This document shows, one piece after another, positions 26,842 through 35,129 of a DNA stretch of 64,000 nt. Numbering within the stretch: the stretch's first letter is position 1; each line of letters opens with the position of its first letter. A program made the translations under genes and the position numbers. Location of the stretch: contig CAMDXA010000007.1 in NCBI GenBank assembly GCA_945878065.1, forward strand, positions 1 through 64,000. The letters run 5' to 3'. The notes beneath the pieces were generated by a model. It saw only the letters and a program-made list of their open reading frames with translations. It did not search any database and was not told where the DNA came from. The DNA is from Bordetella parapertussis (GTDB lineage: Bacteria; Pseudomonadota; Gammaproteobacteria; Burkholderiales; Burkholderiaceae_C).

Positions 26842-27594
26842 TTAATGCATAAATAAACCAAATGCGGGCACCCAAGCCAGCCCGAACAATAACAACATGG
26901 TCTGCTTGGCAAAATTTTCCACGCGGTGCTGTTTGTGCAAAAACGGAAAAAGATCAGAGACTGAAATGTATATGAAACTTGCTGCGGTCACCATCAATAC
27001 ATACACGACCACGGGATCGTCGGCTTTCAACAACCACCATCCCATGACACCACCGGCGAATATGGGCAAGCCAGACAAACAGTTCATGAGCAAGGTATGT
27101 CGCCGCGAGTACCCCGCAGCCAAGTACAAGGAAAAATCACCCAATTCTTGAGGGATTTCATGCACAAGAATCGCCAGCGTGGTGGTGATTCCAAGGGCGG
27201 GATCGGCTGCAAATGCCGCAGCAATCAGCAAGCCATCAACAAAGTTATGCACACCGTCCCCGAACCAAGATGCTTTGGTGGCGATGACCAGTGGCGCATC
27301 AGCGTCAGGGATGCCGTGAACATGTTGATGGCGCCAAATAGCACCCCGCTCTAAAAAATAGAACCCCAACAAACCAACCAACAAGGCAGCCAGTAACCAG
27401 TGAACGTCAGCCTGCCCCGATTCCAAGGCCTCTGGTAAGACATCAAGTAATGCCGCTGACAACATGGTGCCCGCCGAAAAAGCCACCATCAAGTTCAAAG
27501 CACTTTGTGGTATTTTTTTGGCCAACCAAAATGAGGTCAGCAAGCTGAGTGTGAGGCTGGCAAAACAAGCCAACAAAATCCAAATCAAAGTCAT
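26842..27594 (-). CDS. ZIP family metal transporter
   Basis: A 250-residue inner-membrane protein with about eight hydrophobic helices. The ZIP signatures are complete: FGDGVHNFVDGLLIAAAFAA in TM4 and ILVHEIPQELGDFSLYLAAG in TM5, whose His, Asn, Asp and Glu residues form the binuclear metal site. A cytoplasmic His-containing loop (WRHQHVHGIPDAD) lies between TM3 and TM4. It probably imports zinc into the cytoplasm. It stands between the TonB receptor and the DUF2796 gene. Confidence 0.92.
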   Translation of the reverse strand: MTLIWILLACFASLTLSLLTSFWLAKKIPQSALNLMVAFSAGTMLSAALLDVLPEALESGQADVHWLLAALLVGLLGFYFLERGAIWRHQHVHGIPDADAPLVIATKASWFGDGVHNFVDGLLIAAAFAADPALGITTTLAILVHEIPQELGDFSLYLAAGYSRRHTLLMNCLSGLPIFAGGVMGWWLLKADDPVVVYVLMVTAASFIYISVSDLFPFLHKQHRVENFAKQTMLLLFGLAWVPAFGLFMH

Positions 27595-27612
27595 TGATAC
27601 TTTCTGTGTGGT

Positions 27613-29709
27613 TTAAAAAGACAACTGCAAACCAAGCTTGAAGGATCGGCCGGGCAAGGGTGCTTTGGGACGGCCTGAGGTTGCGTCCTGAGTGGTGGTG
27701 GTGAGGATGGAAGTGGCCGAGTAAGCCAGCGCGTCTGTCAGGTTGTCGACTCGGGCAAACCAAATGGCTTGCGAGGAAGCGATTTTCTGGCGGTAGCTCA
27801 TATAGACATTCCACAAGGTATAGGCGCTGCTTGCCGCTTGGTTTTCACCACGGCGGGGCTTGGCGTTGTACTCGGCGCCCAAAGATGTACGCCATGGGCC
27901 GGACTCGCGCAGCAAGGTGGTGCCCAAGCGCGCAGCAGGAATGCGCGGCACAGCCAGCCCGCTGTCAAGGTAAGTGGCTCTGACCGCATCGGCACGCCAT
28001 TTCATTCGCCATACCGCATCACCCTCAGAGGGCAGCCAGCCGTTTTGTCCGATCACGCGCCAGTCGCCGACCGCCTCTATGCCTTTGAATTCAGCGCGGG
28101 CGGCGGTGAACTGGTACACATCGTAGGTGTCGGCACCATCCACAAATTCTTCACCATTGGCGATTAAGCCGATGTAGTTGTCAAACCGGTTTTGAAAATA
28201 ATTGAGCTGCGCAGTATGCGGCCCCTGCGCCCAGCCCAAACCGATGTCTGCCTGCCAAGCCTTTTCGGTAGCTAAAGTCGGTGTCCCTACTTCCACGGCA
28301 GAACTCGCCACATGCACACCGTTGGCGCGCAATTCATAGTCTTTCGGTGCTCTTTGGGTGCGTGCCAAATGACCGGTTAGTTTTAATGTTGGGCTGAGAT
28401 AAACCAAACTGCCTATCGACGCGCTAAAGGGGGTAAAGCGCTTCGAAGTGGCTGCTACATTGCCTGGATCGAAGCCGGCAGCAAATGCATCCCCCTTGAC
28501 CTTGACCTGTTCAGCACGCAAGCCCAGGCTGAACTTGCCCCAAGTCGGTGACAGTTCTTCCACCAGATAAAGCGCATATTCTTTGGTGTTGGTCGACGGC
28601 ATGAAGGCTTCGTCGCCATCGGCCTCAAAATCAGAGCCATTGCTTTGCCAACCCAACACGCCTTCTAACTTGCCCATCGGGCTTTGCCATGCTTGGTGTT
28701 GCGCACTCAGCCTGAACTCATGGCCCGATTTTTTAAACACGGTGCCAGTACTGCCATCTTCATATTCAGTGTGCTGGTAATCCGTGCTGCTCCATTGGGT
28801 GCGAATGCGCTCAACAAAACCGGAAGGCCTCAACTCTGCATCCAAGGCATAGCGGTCCGATTGCATGCCAACGGTCACCGCGTCCTCTGCCACCGTGCCG
28901 TAATCGCTGCGGTAATTGTTCACCCCCAAGCCGACATGGCCGCTGTCCCAAAAAATAGAACTGCCAATCGCATATCCGTTGGCGCGGTTGCTGGAATTGC
29001 ATATTTTTTTGGCGCTGCTGGCCGAACCGGATTTGCTGCATGCCATGGTGTCGGGTACCGACACATCGTCACTTTTTCGGCCAAAGGCATCAATATGCAG
29101 CCCAAAACTGGCATTGCCTGCCTCCAGCAACACCGCAGCACTTCTTTCCTTGTTGCCACTGGACCAACCCGCTTCGGTTCTGCCGCTGATGCCGTCCATG
29201 GGTGCCGTTGGAATGCGGTTGTCGATCAAATTGACCACACCGCCTACCGCACTGCCTCCGTACATGATGGCAGATGGCCCCCGCAACACCTCGATGCGCT
29301 CAACACTCAACACATCATGTGGGACCGCATGGTCGTTGCTGAGTGAGGAAACATCTTGCGATTCCACGCTGTTGTTGAGGATTTTGATGCGGTCGCCGTC
29401 CATGCCGCGAATCACCGGCCGGCTGGAATTCGGTCCAAAGTAACTGCTGCTGACCCCAGGCAAATGGCCCAATGTTTCGCCCAGCGTGCTTTGCTGCTCT
29501 TGCCGCAAATCATCGCCTTGCAACACTTGCACAGCTTGTATGCCCTCTGCATTACCCAGTGGATTACCCGTCACGGTGATTTCATTGAGCCGCGTCGGCT
29601 CGGCTGACTGCTCAGATTGCGCCGATGCAATGCGGCAAACGCACACCAACAGCAAAAAAGCGCCTGCACGCCTCGCGTTCAAAGGGTTAAATTCGGGGGA
29701 AAATGCCAT
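27613..29709 (-). CDS. TonB-dependent outer membrane receptor, ZnuD-like
   Basis: A 698-residue receptor with N-terminal signal (FLLLVCVCRIASA), TonB box-like RLNEITVTG, a plug domain (GMDGDRIKILNNSVESQDVS, VERIEVLRGPSAIMYGGSAV) and a 22-strand-type barrel ending in FKLGLQLSF. An extracellular loop has two cysteines 14 residues apart (CSKSG, KKIC), a feature shared with zinc receptors of the ZnuD type. It is the first gene of the minus-strand zinc run and faces zur across a Fur/Zur-like palindrome, so derepression under zinc starvation is expected. Vitamin or heme transport is less likely. Confidence 0.85.
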   Translation of the reverse strand: MAFSPEFNPLNARRAGAFLLLVCVCRIASAQSEQSAEPTRLNEITVTGNPLGNAEGIQAVQVLQGDDLRQEQQSTLGETLGHLPGVSSSYFGPNSSRPVIRGMDGDRIKILNNSVESQDVSSLSNDHAVPHDVLSVERIEVLRGPSAIMYGGSAVGGVVNLIDNRIPTAPMDGISGRTEAGWSSGNKERSAAVLLEAGNASFGLHIDAFGRKSDDVSVPDTMACSKSGSASSAKKICNSSNRANGYAIGSSIFWDSGHVGLGVNNYRSDYGTVAEDAVTVGMQSDRYALDAELRPSGFVERIRTQWSSTDYQHTEYEDGSTGTVFKKSGHEFRLSAQHQAWQSPMGKLEGVLGWQSNGSDFEADGDEAFMPSTNTKEYALYLVEELSPTWGKFSLGLRAEQVKVKGDAFAAGFDPGNVAATSKRFTPFSASIGSLVYLSPTLKLTGHLARTQRAPKDYELRANGVHVASSAVEVGTPTLATEKAWQADIGLGWAQGPHTAQLNYFQNRFDNYIGLIANGEEFVDGADTYDVYQFTAARAEFKGIEAVGDWRVIGQNGWLPSEGDAVWRMKWRADAVRATYLDSGLAVPRIPAARLGTTLLRESGPWRTSLGAEYNAKPRRGENQAASSAYTLWNVYMSYRQKIASSQAIWFARVDNLTDALAYSATSILTTTTQDATSGRPKAPLPGRSFKLGLQLSF

Positions 29710-29726
29710 AATGGGTCTCCAAATTT

Positions 29727-29748
29727 TGATAACGATAACTCATTATCA
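29727..29748. promoter_or_regulatory. Zur/Fur-type box between the TonB receptor gene and zur
   Basis: A palindromic AT-rich element with outer arms TGATAA and TTATCA and an inner GATAAC repeat lies 18 bases from the receptor start and 24 bases from the zur start. It resembles the GATAAT-repeat Fur box. Binding by the adjacent regulator would control both transcripts. Confidence 0.75.
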
Positions 29749-29771
29749 ATAAACCACAGAGCATTGTCAAC

Positions 29772-30146
29772 ATGGAACGAATCACCAAGCAAGGCACAGC
29801 CATATTGAACGCCATTGAAAAGGCACACCGTCCTTTGCTTGCTCAGGAAATACTGGAAGCCGCGGCTTGCGATTCGCCGGGCATTGGTCAAGCCACGGTT
29901 TACAGAAATATCAAAGCATTGGTAGAGGGCGGTTTATTGAGCACGGTGCATTTACCGGGGGAAAATCCACGGTACGAGGTGTCACACCTGCACCACCACC
30001 ACCACTTTCATTGCACGCTCTGCAATAAGGTCTATGACGTGCACGATTGCCCGGGCGATCTCAAACAATTAGCCCCTGCAGGCTTTCAAGTCGAACGCCA
30101 CGAAGTCACTCTGTACGGAAGGTGTGCAGCCTGTATCCATCCATAA
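29772..30146 (+). CDS. zur: Fur family zinc uptake regulator
   Basis: A 124-residue metal-dependent repressor. The winged helix contains IGQATVYRNIKALVEGGLLS. The metal site is strongly marked: HLHHHHHFHC starts at residue 73 and the structural zinc CxxC pairs are C81/C84 and C118/C121. Divergence from a zinc-type receptor operon supports Zur and not Fur. The N-terminus is short but complete (MERITKQGTAILNAIE). Confidence 0.88.
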   Translation: MERITKQGTAILNAIEKAHRPLLAQEILEAAACDSPGIGQATVYRNIKALVEGGLLSTVHLPGENPRYEVSHLHHHHHFHCTLCNKVYDVHDCPGDLKQLAPAGFQVERHEVTLYGRCAACIHP

Positions 30147-30182
30147 GCCAGATTGCAGACACACCTTGGCGCCAAGTCGGCG

Positions 30183-31181
30183 TCAGCCACCCGCCACTTT
30201 GAGCATGATCTTCCCGATATGGGTGGAAGATTCCATCAACTCATGCGCTTGCGTCGCTTCACGCAAATCAAACACCTGATGCACCACAGGCAAGCACTTG
30301 CCCTGTTGCAACAAGGGCCAGACTTTTTCATGCAGTTCGTTCGCCATCTGCGCTTTGTCGGCCGCAGTGCGGGGACGTAATGTGGAACCCGTGAAAGTCA
30401 ATCGCTTGACCATCAAGCCGATCCAATCCACTTCTGTTTTGGAGGGCTGCAAAAAAGCAATTTGCACCAACCGACCATCAACGGATAGGCAGTTGATATT
30501 TCGCTGCATGTAGTCGCCGCCAACCATATCAAGAATAATGTTGACACCCTTTTGATCTGTGGCGTCCATCACTTCTTTGGCAAAGTCCTGGGTGCGGTAA
30601 TTGATCGCCAGGTCTGCACCGGCGGCTAGGCAAGCGCGGATTTTTTCTTCGTTGCCCACTGTGCAGATCACACGTGCGCCAAATGCTTTGGCCAATTGAA
30701 TCGCTGTCAAACCAATACCGGACGACCCCCCGTGCACCAGAAATGTTTCACCCGCTTGCAACTTGCCCCGCTGAAATACATTGGTCCACACCGTGAAATA
30801 GTTTTCAGGCAATGCTGCCGCCTGCAGCAACGACAAACCCGGGGGCAAAGGCAAGACCTGACCTTGAGGAATACACACATACTCAGCATAGGCGCCACCA
30901 TTGGCCAAACCGCATACCCAATCCCCCTGCTTCCAACGTGTAACGCCTTCCCCCAAGGCCACCACTTGCCCTGAAGCCTCCAGACCCAAAATAGGTGAGG
31001 CACCGGGTGGCGGGGGATAGCGCCCGCTGCGCTGCAAACAATCTGGTCGGTTCACGCCTGCATAAGCCACTTTGATCAGCACTTCTGTGGCAGCGGGTTT
31101 TGGCACAGGCATTTGTGACAGGTGCATCACCTGCGGCGCACCACCCGCGCCATGGGCCACAAAGTTCATCGAATCGGACAT
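30183..31181 (-). CDS. NAD(P)H:quinone oxidoreductase, PIG3/Qor-like
   Basis: A 332-residue medium-chain dehydrogenase/reductase lacking the catalytic zinc. GroES-like N-terminal domain (YAGVNRPDCLQRSGRYPPPP, GLEASGQVVALGEG), then a Rossmann domain with FLVHGGSSGIGLTAIQLAKA. The PPPPGASPILGLE segment is typical of the PIG3 (TP53I3) branch of quinone oxidoreductases. It likely reduces quinones or other enones with NADPH. It stands alone on the minus strand, convergent with zur. Confidence 0.9.
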   Translation of the reverse strand: MSDSMNFVAHGAGGAPQVMHLSQMPVPKPAATEVLIKVAYAGVNRPDCLQRSGRYPPPPGASPILGLEASGQVVALGEGVTRWKQGDWVCGLANGGAYAEYVCIPQGQVLPLPPGLSLLQAAALPENYFTVWTNVFQRGKLQAGETFLVHGGSSGIGLTAIQLAKAFGARVICTVGNEEKIRACLAAGADLAINYRTQDFAKEVMDATDQKGVNIILDMVGGDYMQRNINCLSVDGRLVQIAFLQPSKTEVDWIGLMVKRLTFTGSTLRPRTAADKAQMANELHEKVWPLLQQGKCLPVVHQVFDLREATQAHELMESSTHIGKIMLKVAGG

Positions 31182-31219
31182 TGGAATTCCTCAGAAAAGT
31201 AATCGTGAATGAAAGCGTT

Positions 31220-31780
31220 TTATAGCCAACGCAAAGGCTCACAATGAACGCTGCCACGTTGACTGCTCAAGGTCATTTCGCCTTCTTGTATGGTGGCTTG
31301 TAACTGCATGCTGCGCTCTGCCATGCCGGCCATGGCCTGCGACGCTTCATGCGGTATGCGCATGACATGCAATTTTTTTTGCCGGTGCAATTTATTTTCA
31401 ATGCCCTTCCACCACACCTCTGCCGCATAAGAAAAGGCGTACACCCACACTTCATCGGACTGACTGGCTGCGCGCTGTAAAGCTTTTTCTTCGGGTTGCC
31501 CCACCTCTATCCACAGGCGTTTGCGCCCGGTAAAATCGGTCAATGACACATCCGGATCATCAGGATTGGACAGGCCAGCGCCAAAGGCCAGCATGCCATC
31601 ACCCTGGCAGGTCGCTTGAAGTTGATAAGCGTGCAAAGACAAGGCCACCAAACGAACCATCATTCGTTCGTCTGTTTCGCTGGGATGTCGGGCAAGGGTT
31701 AAAGCGTGGTCTGCGTAGTAAGCGTGGTCAATGTCAGCAATTTGCAGTTGCGCTTTAAATACGGTGGATTTGAGTGCCAT
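31220..31780 (-). CDS. YaeQ family protein
   Basis: A 186-residue protein recognisable by MALKSTVFKAQLQIADIDHA, LARHPSETDERMMVRLVALS and LWIEVGQPEEKALQRAASQS. The fold is related to restriction-endonuclease-like PD-(D/E)xK proteins, and the family has been linked to suppression of transcription-elongation defects, but its molecular role is unsettled. It is monocistronic. Confidence 0.9.
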   Translation of the reverse strand: MALKSTVFKAQLQIADIDHAYYADHALTLARHPSETDERMMVRLVALSLHAYQLQATCQGDGMLAFGAGLSNPDDPDVSLTDFTGRKRLWIEVGQPEEKALQRAASQSDEVWVYAFSYAAEVWWKGIENKLHRQKKLHVMRIPHEASQAMAGMAERSMQLQATIQEGEMTLSSQRGSVHCEPLRWL

Positions 31781-31815
31781 GACGAATCATAGTCGTCAGG
31801 ACTGGGAACCAGGAC

Positions 31816-32010
31816 TCAAGCTTTGATGGCGCGAAAATCAGAATAAAGGCGAGAGACAGGCCGGCTTTTTTGCTCGGCCTCTTGGGCGAGTTGCGTACGA
31901 AGACGCTCGAAAGTATTTCGAATGGGTGTATGTTGATTAGGAACGTACTGATAGCGATGGTCAACTTCTGAAGTCTGTTGATCTGCGCTGATTTGGGTGG
32001 ACTTGTTCAT
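31816..32010 (-). CDS. Small hypothetical protein
   Basis: A 64-residue soluble, charged protein starting MNKSTQISADQQ and ending RLYSDFRAIKA. Central HTPIRNTFERLRTQLAQEAEQK is probably helical. ATG 32010 has GGA close upstream. It lacks signal or membrane segments. Not recognised; plausible because of its clean frame and start, and because it fills an otherwise empty gap between yaeQ and a bactofilin gene. Confidence 0.45.
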   Translation of the reverse strand: MNKSTQISADQQTSEVDHRYQYVPNQHTPIRNTFERLRTQLAQEAEQKSRPVSRLYSDFRAIKA

Positions 32011-32143
32011 TCCAGGTTCCATTAACAATCTTGTTGTTCATAACGAACAAAATGGTGTCAAGGATGACAAACCCTCAATAAAATAATCAAAATCCCTGAA
32101 AAGAATTATTTGGTATTGCTTTATTCTTGGGCACCAGCCGCAG

Positions 32144-32518
32144 TTACTCAGCGGCTTGAGTGTCACTGCCAGCGGCATGCGATGTAGGTGGGTGCTGTAC
32201 CATCTTCCCTTCGAATTGCCCTCCTTTTTCGATTTCAATGTTTGTGTAATCGAGTTGCCCAAAAACACTGCCACTGCGGTGGATCAATATATGTTCATGA
32301 CACACGATTTTTTCTGAAAGTCTTCCATGTACATCGATCAATCTTGCTTCGATCTGGCCGGTGACATCTCCTGCGGGGCCAATTTGCAGCTCTGAAGCTT
32401 TTATTTCTCCTTTAATGATGCCGTTGATGCTGGCAACACCCGGGGCGTGAATGGTTCCAGTAAAGATCACCCCTTCACCCACAATCAAAGTATTTTGAAT
32501 AATCGCTGAGTCAGTCAT
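32144..32518 (-). CDS. Bactofilin 2
   Basis: A 124-residue bactofilin whose core runs from NTLIVGEGVIFTGTIHAPGV to YTNIEIEKGGQFEGKMVQHP. It is paralogous to the bactofilin at 23114-23566 but lacks the long Pro/Thr tail. A short tail ends AGSDTQAAE. It would polymerise at the membrane as a scaffold. It is divergent from a set of envelope-type genes (32743-35118). Confidence 0.9.
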   Translation of the reverse strand: MTDSAIIQNTLIVGEGVIFTGTIHAPGVASINGIIKGEIKASELQIGPAGDVTGQIEARLIDVHGRLSEKIVCHEHILIHRSGSVFGQLDYTNIEIEKGGQFEGKMVQHPPTSHAAGSDTQAAE

Positions 32519-32742
32519 ATCAATTCTTTCAAAAAATCATCATTTATAGAACGCTTGTTGTCAAATTTTAATCTTTAAATATCTTAATACAAATCATATT
32601 TACGTGTTAATTATTACTTAAAGTGACTCAATTTAAACACATCCCGCCGGCAAGACACCTCAAGTCTGTGCATGATCTTCCGATCCCAACCATGTAAGAC
32701 TTGCTTGCAACCCTTGGTCACTATTGATTTTTTTGAAAAACC

Positions 32743-33273
32743 ATGACACATTTGAATAAATTTTTGGCATTGTCCATATTGATGACATTCATCAATGTGC
32801 CGATGTACTTTTATTCAAAGTCTTTGACTCAGTCACAGCTCCCTGACAAACAGGCCGCACAGCAGCAAAGCGCCCAGCCTGACTCTGAGATTGCTACCAA
32901 CTTCAACGCTTCACCTGGTGAACAACAAGAGAACACCGCACTAGCCGCGCCAGAGCCCTTGTTCAATGAGCAGGTGCTCCAAGACATGGCCAATGAAAAG
33001 AAACCCGAGCGATTTCAATCTTTGGCAGACCTCTACAAACCGCCGCTTTATGGCAAATGCAAAAAATTGTTCGAACGCTTTAAACGTAAACACTTTGCGG
33101 ATAAACCATACAAAGCTTTTGTCTACAGTTTTGACGGGGAAACGGCTTACTGTGCTGACGCTTACACGGACAAAAGCCAAGAAGCGGCTCGGGAAATTGT
33201 TATGCGTGAATGTGAAGCACACCACGCTGGCTCAGGTAAATACTCTCCGTGCCGAATTTATGCATCTGAATGA
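32743..33273 (+). CDS. Membrane-anchored protein with C-terminal cysteine motif
   Basis: A 176-residue protein with an N-terminal anchor (FLALSILMTFINVPMYFYS), a Gln/Ala/Pro-rich linker (about 30-85) and a C-terminal domain with four cysteines: YGKCKKLFERF, TAYCADAYTDKSQEAAREIV, MRECEAHH and YSPCRIY. The ECE...PCRI ending parallels the exported protein at 20724-21053. The extracytoplasmic domain is probably disulfide-bonded. Its stop overlaps an in-frame ATG of the next gene, so they are likely co-translated. Function unknown. Confidence 0.65.
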   Translation: MTHLNKFLALSILMTFINVPMYFYSKSLTQSQLPDKQAAQQQSAQPDSEIATNFNASPGEQQENTALAAPEPLFNEQVLQDMANEKKPERFQSLADLYKPPLYGKCKKLFERFKRKHFADKPYKAFVYSFDGETAYCADAYTDKSQEAAREIVMRECEAHHAGSGKYSPCRIYASE

Positions 33274-33290
33274 AAGAGACAGGTAACAAC

Positions 33291-34442
33291 ATGGATTGCG
33301 TAGCTTGCGGTAAACCCATATCGATCACGGCCAAGTTTTGTGGCAAATGTGGTGCGCCCGTCAAACGCCAAGAAGCTGTCTTGGGCGATGCAGCCGTACC
33401 TGAGGAACACACAGCGGCACCTGTTGAACATTCGAAGCTGCCCGAGACTGTGGCACCCATTCAAGCCACAAACTCCGTAGATGACTTGGTACTCACGATG
33501 GGATTACCCGCTGATGTGGACCACGCATCCTTGCTGAAAATTGACTTAAACCTACCGACCGACAGCTCCCACATCAGTGAGTCTGTCGATAGCCCAGATG
33601 CTTCACATGCGACTCCAGCCGTGCCCCACACAGTACCCGACGCAGTGGTCGATCCTGAGTCGCTAGCCCTGTGGCAAGCTGATCAGGCAGAGATCAAGCA
33701 ACTGCTCGAAAAGCAGTCTCATTTATTGGACTACATTTCGCTGGCCTCACAGCAACAAGCCCATGTGCAATCGCAGCCCAGCCCGCTTGAGCCTGTGCTC
33801 AGAGATGTCTTAGCGCTACAAAATTCGCTTCTGGCAAAACTCGGTAAGGTGGAGGAATGCGTCAATAAACCGCAGGCTGAAGTCACCGTACGTATGCCTG
33901 AAGAATTCAAGTTGATGCTGGAAAAGCAAAAAATTGAATTGCTCAAAGCATTCAGCCAAAACGTTGCGCAAAACACCGCCAATATCGAGGCCGTTTACAA
34001 AGACACCACTGCAAAAATTGAGTCGCTGTTGCAAGCCAATGCCGCGACAGCACAAGCCATGGAGAAAAACATGGCGCCCATCACGCAAACCGTGGCGGAC
34101 ATGAAATCGCGACTATTAGCGGTTTCCAAAAAGATTGACGATGTTTCCACCCAATCCAAAAAGACCGCTGCTAGCACGGCTGGTGACAGCACTGAAGGCA
34201 GCGGCGGTTTCATACTTTTCATCATCGGTTTGCTTTGTGGCTTGACCGTGGTGCTGAGCTCGTTGGCCATTTATAACTTCTTAAGCAACGAAGTCAGTTC
34301 AAACGCTAAATCTGCCAATGAGGCGCCAGCCGCTGAACACAGTAAGCCCTTGTCTGGCCCTGACGAACCAGCAGCTGCATCAGGCGAACCAGCCTCTGCA
34401 GACAAAGCTGTCTCTGACAGCAGCAAATCTAAGAGCCATTGA
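33291..34442 (+). CDS. Zinc-ribbon, coiled-coil, single-pass membrane protein
   Basis: A 383-residue protein. It opens with a four-cysteine zinc ribbon, MDCVACGKPISITAKFCGKC. An acidic/Pro-rich linker leads to helical regions (about 125-290, e.g. QADQAEIKQLLEKQSHLLDY) likely to form coiled coils. One transmembrane helix near residue 305-330 (GFILFIIGLLCGLTVVLSSL) is followed by an Ser/Ala/Glu/Pro-rich tail. ATG 33291 is chosen as the start of the ribbon with AGG upstream; ATG 33270, overlapping the previous stop, is an alternative. Role unknown; the neighbour at 34468 also has a zinc ribbon. Confidence 0.7.
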   Translation: MDCVACGKPISITAKFCGKCGAPVKRQEAVLGDAAVPEEHTAAPVEHSKLPETVAPIQATNSVDDLVLTMGLPADVDHASLLKIDLNLPTDSSHISESVDSPDASHATPAVPHTVPDAVVDPESLALWQADQAEIKQLLEKQSHLLDYISLASQQQAHVQSQPSPLEPVLRDVLALQNSLLAKLGKVEECVNKPQAEVTVRMPEEFKLMLEKQKIELLKAFSQNVAQNTANIEAVYKDTTAKIESLLQANAATAQAMEKNMAPITQTVADMKSRLLAVSKKIDDVSTQSKKTAASTAGDSTEGSGGFILFIIGLLCGLTVVLSSLAIYNFLSNEVSSNAKSANEAPAAEHSKPLSGPDEPAAASGEPASADKAVSDSSKSKSH

Positions 34443-34467
34443 ATCCGATGAACAGCGAAAGCCTGAC

Positions 34468-35118
34468 ATGATTTGCACCAGCTGTTACTTCATCAACCCA
34501 AGCGAAAATGTGTTTTGCCAAAACTGTGGCGCACACTTGCCGCACGTACAAAATCAAAAACCCAGTATTTCGCCGTTGATTCTGGCCAATACCTTAGACA
34601 ACAGTTCATTGCTGATTTCACGCGGCCCTTGGCAAATGCGCATGGATTTGATGACGCCGTTTTTATGGCTGGCTGTCATAGTCTTTGTGTTTACTTTGAA
34701 CAATACGTATGCGCTGGGTATTTTGGCTGTCGGGTTGGCATTTGCGCTTTATAAATCGCATGACACCCGACAAATTATTCAGCAGACCATCCCTGTCGAG
34801 TTGATCAACAAAACCATCATCGCTTACGGCCCAGCCAACACCACGAGCCGTTTTTCCTTACCCACTGGGGTCCTGTATTTGTTGTCTGATGGTTTGTATT
34901 TCAAATCATTTGACAGCAATGAACAAATTTCATTCATACACATTGAAATCTCCTTCACCGACACCGCTGTTCGCAAAGGCGGGATCTCTGTATTTCCACA
35001 TTGGCATGAAATAGAGATGAACAACGGCATGAACGAGCGGTTCACATTTACCGTACAAAACGGCGGTGAATGGATGCTGTTGATGAAGATATTGCGCAGC
35101 GAATTGTCCAAACGCTGA
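34468..35118 (+). CDS. Zinc-ribbon membrane protein with GRAM-like domain
   Basis: A 216-residue protein starting at ATG 34468 with a zinc ribbon (MICTSCYFINPSENVFCQNC). Two adjacent transmembrane helices follow (about 56-90, LMTPFLWLAVIVFVFTLNNT and LGILAVGLAFALY). The remainder is beta-rich (GVLYLLSDGLYFKSFD, ERFTFTVQNGGEWMLLMKIL) and looks like a GRAM/PH-type fold. It lies 25 bases after the preceding zinc-ribbon gene. The pairing of two ribbon-plus-membrane proteins suggests a shared complex, function unknown. Confidence 0.65.
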   Translation: MICTSCYFINPSENVFCQNCGAHLPHVQNQKPSISPLILANTLDNSSLLISRGPWQMRMDLMTPFLWLAVIVFVFTLNNTYALGILAVGLAFALYKSHDTRQIIQQTIPVELINKTIIAYGPANTTSRFSLPTGVLYLLSDGLYFKSFDSNEQISFIHIEISFTDTAVRKGGISVFPHWHEIEMNNGMNERFTFTVQNGGEWMLLMKILRSELSKR

Positions 35119-35129
35119 CCGCAAAATCT

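Noticed and set aside
32034..32050. TTGTTC/GAACAA hairpin as a terminator
   Set aside because: No U tract on either strand and no gene ends beside it.
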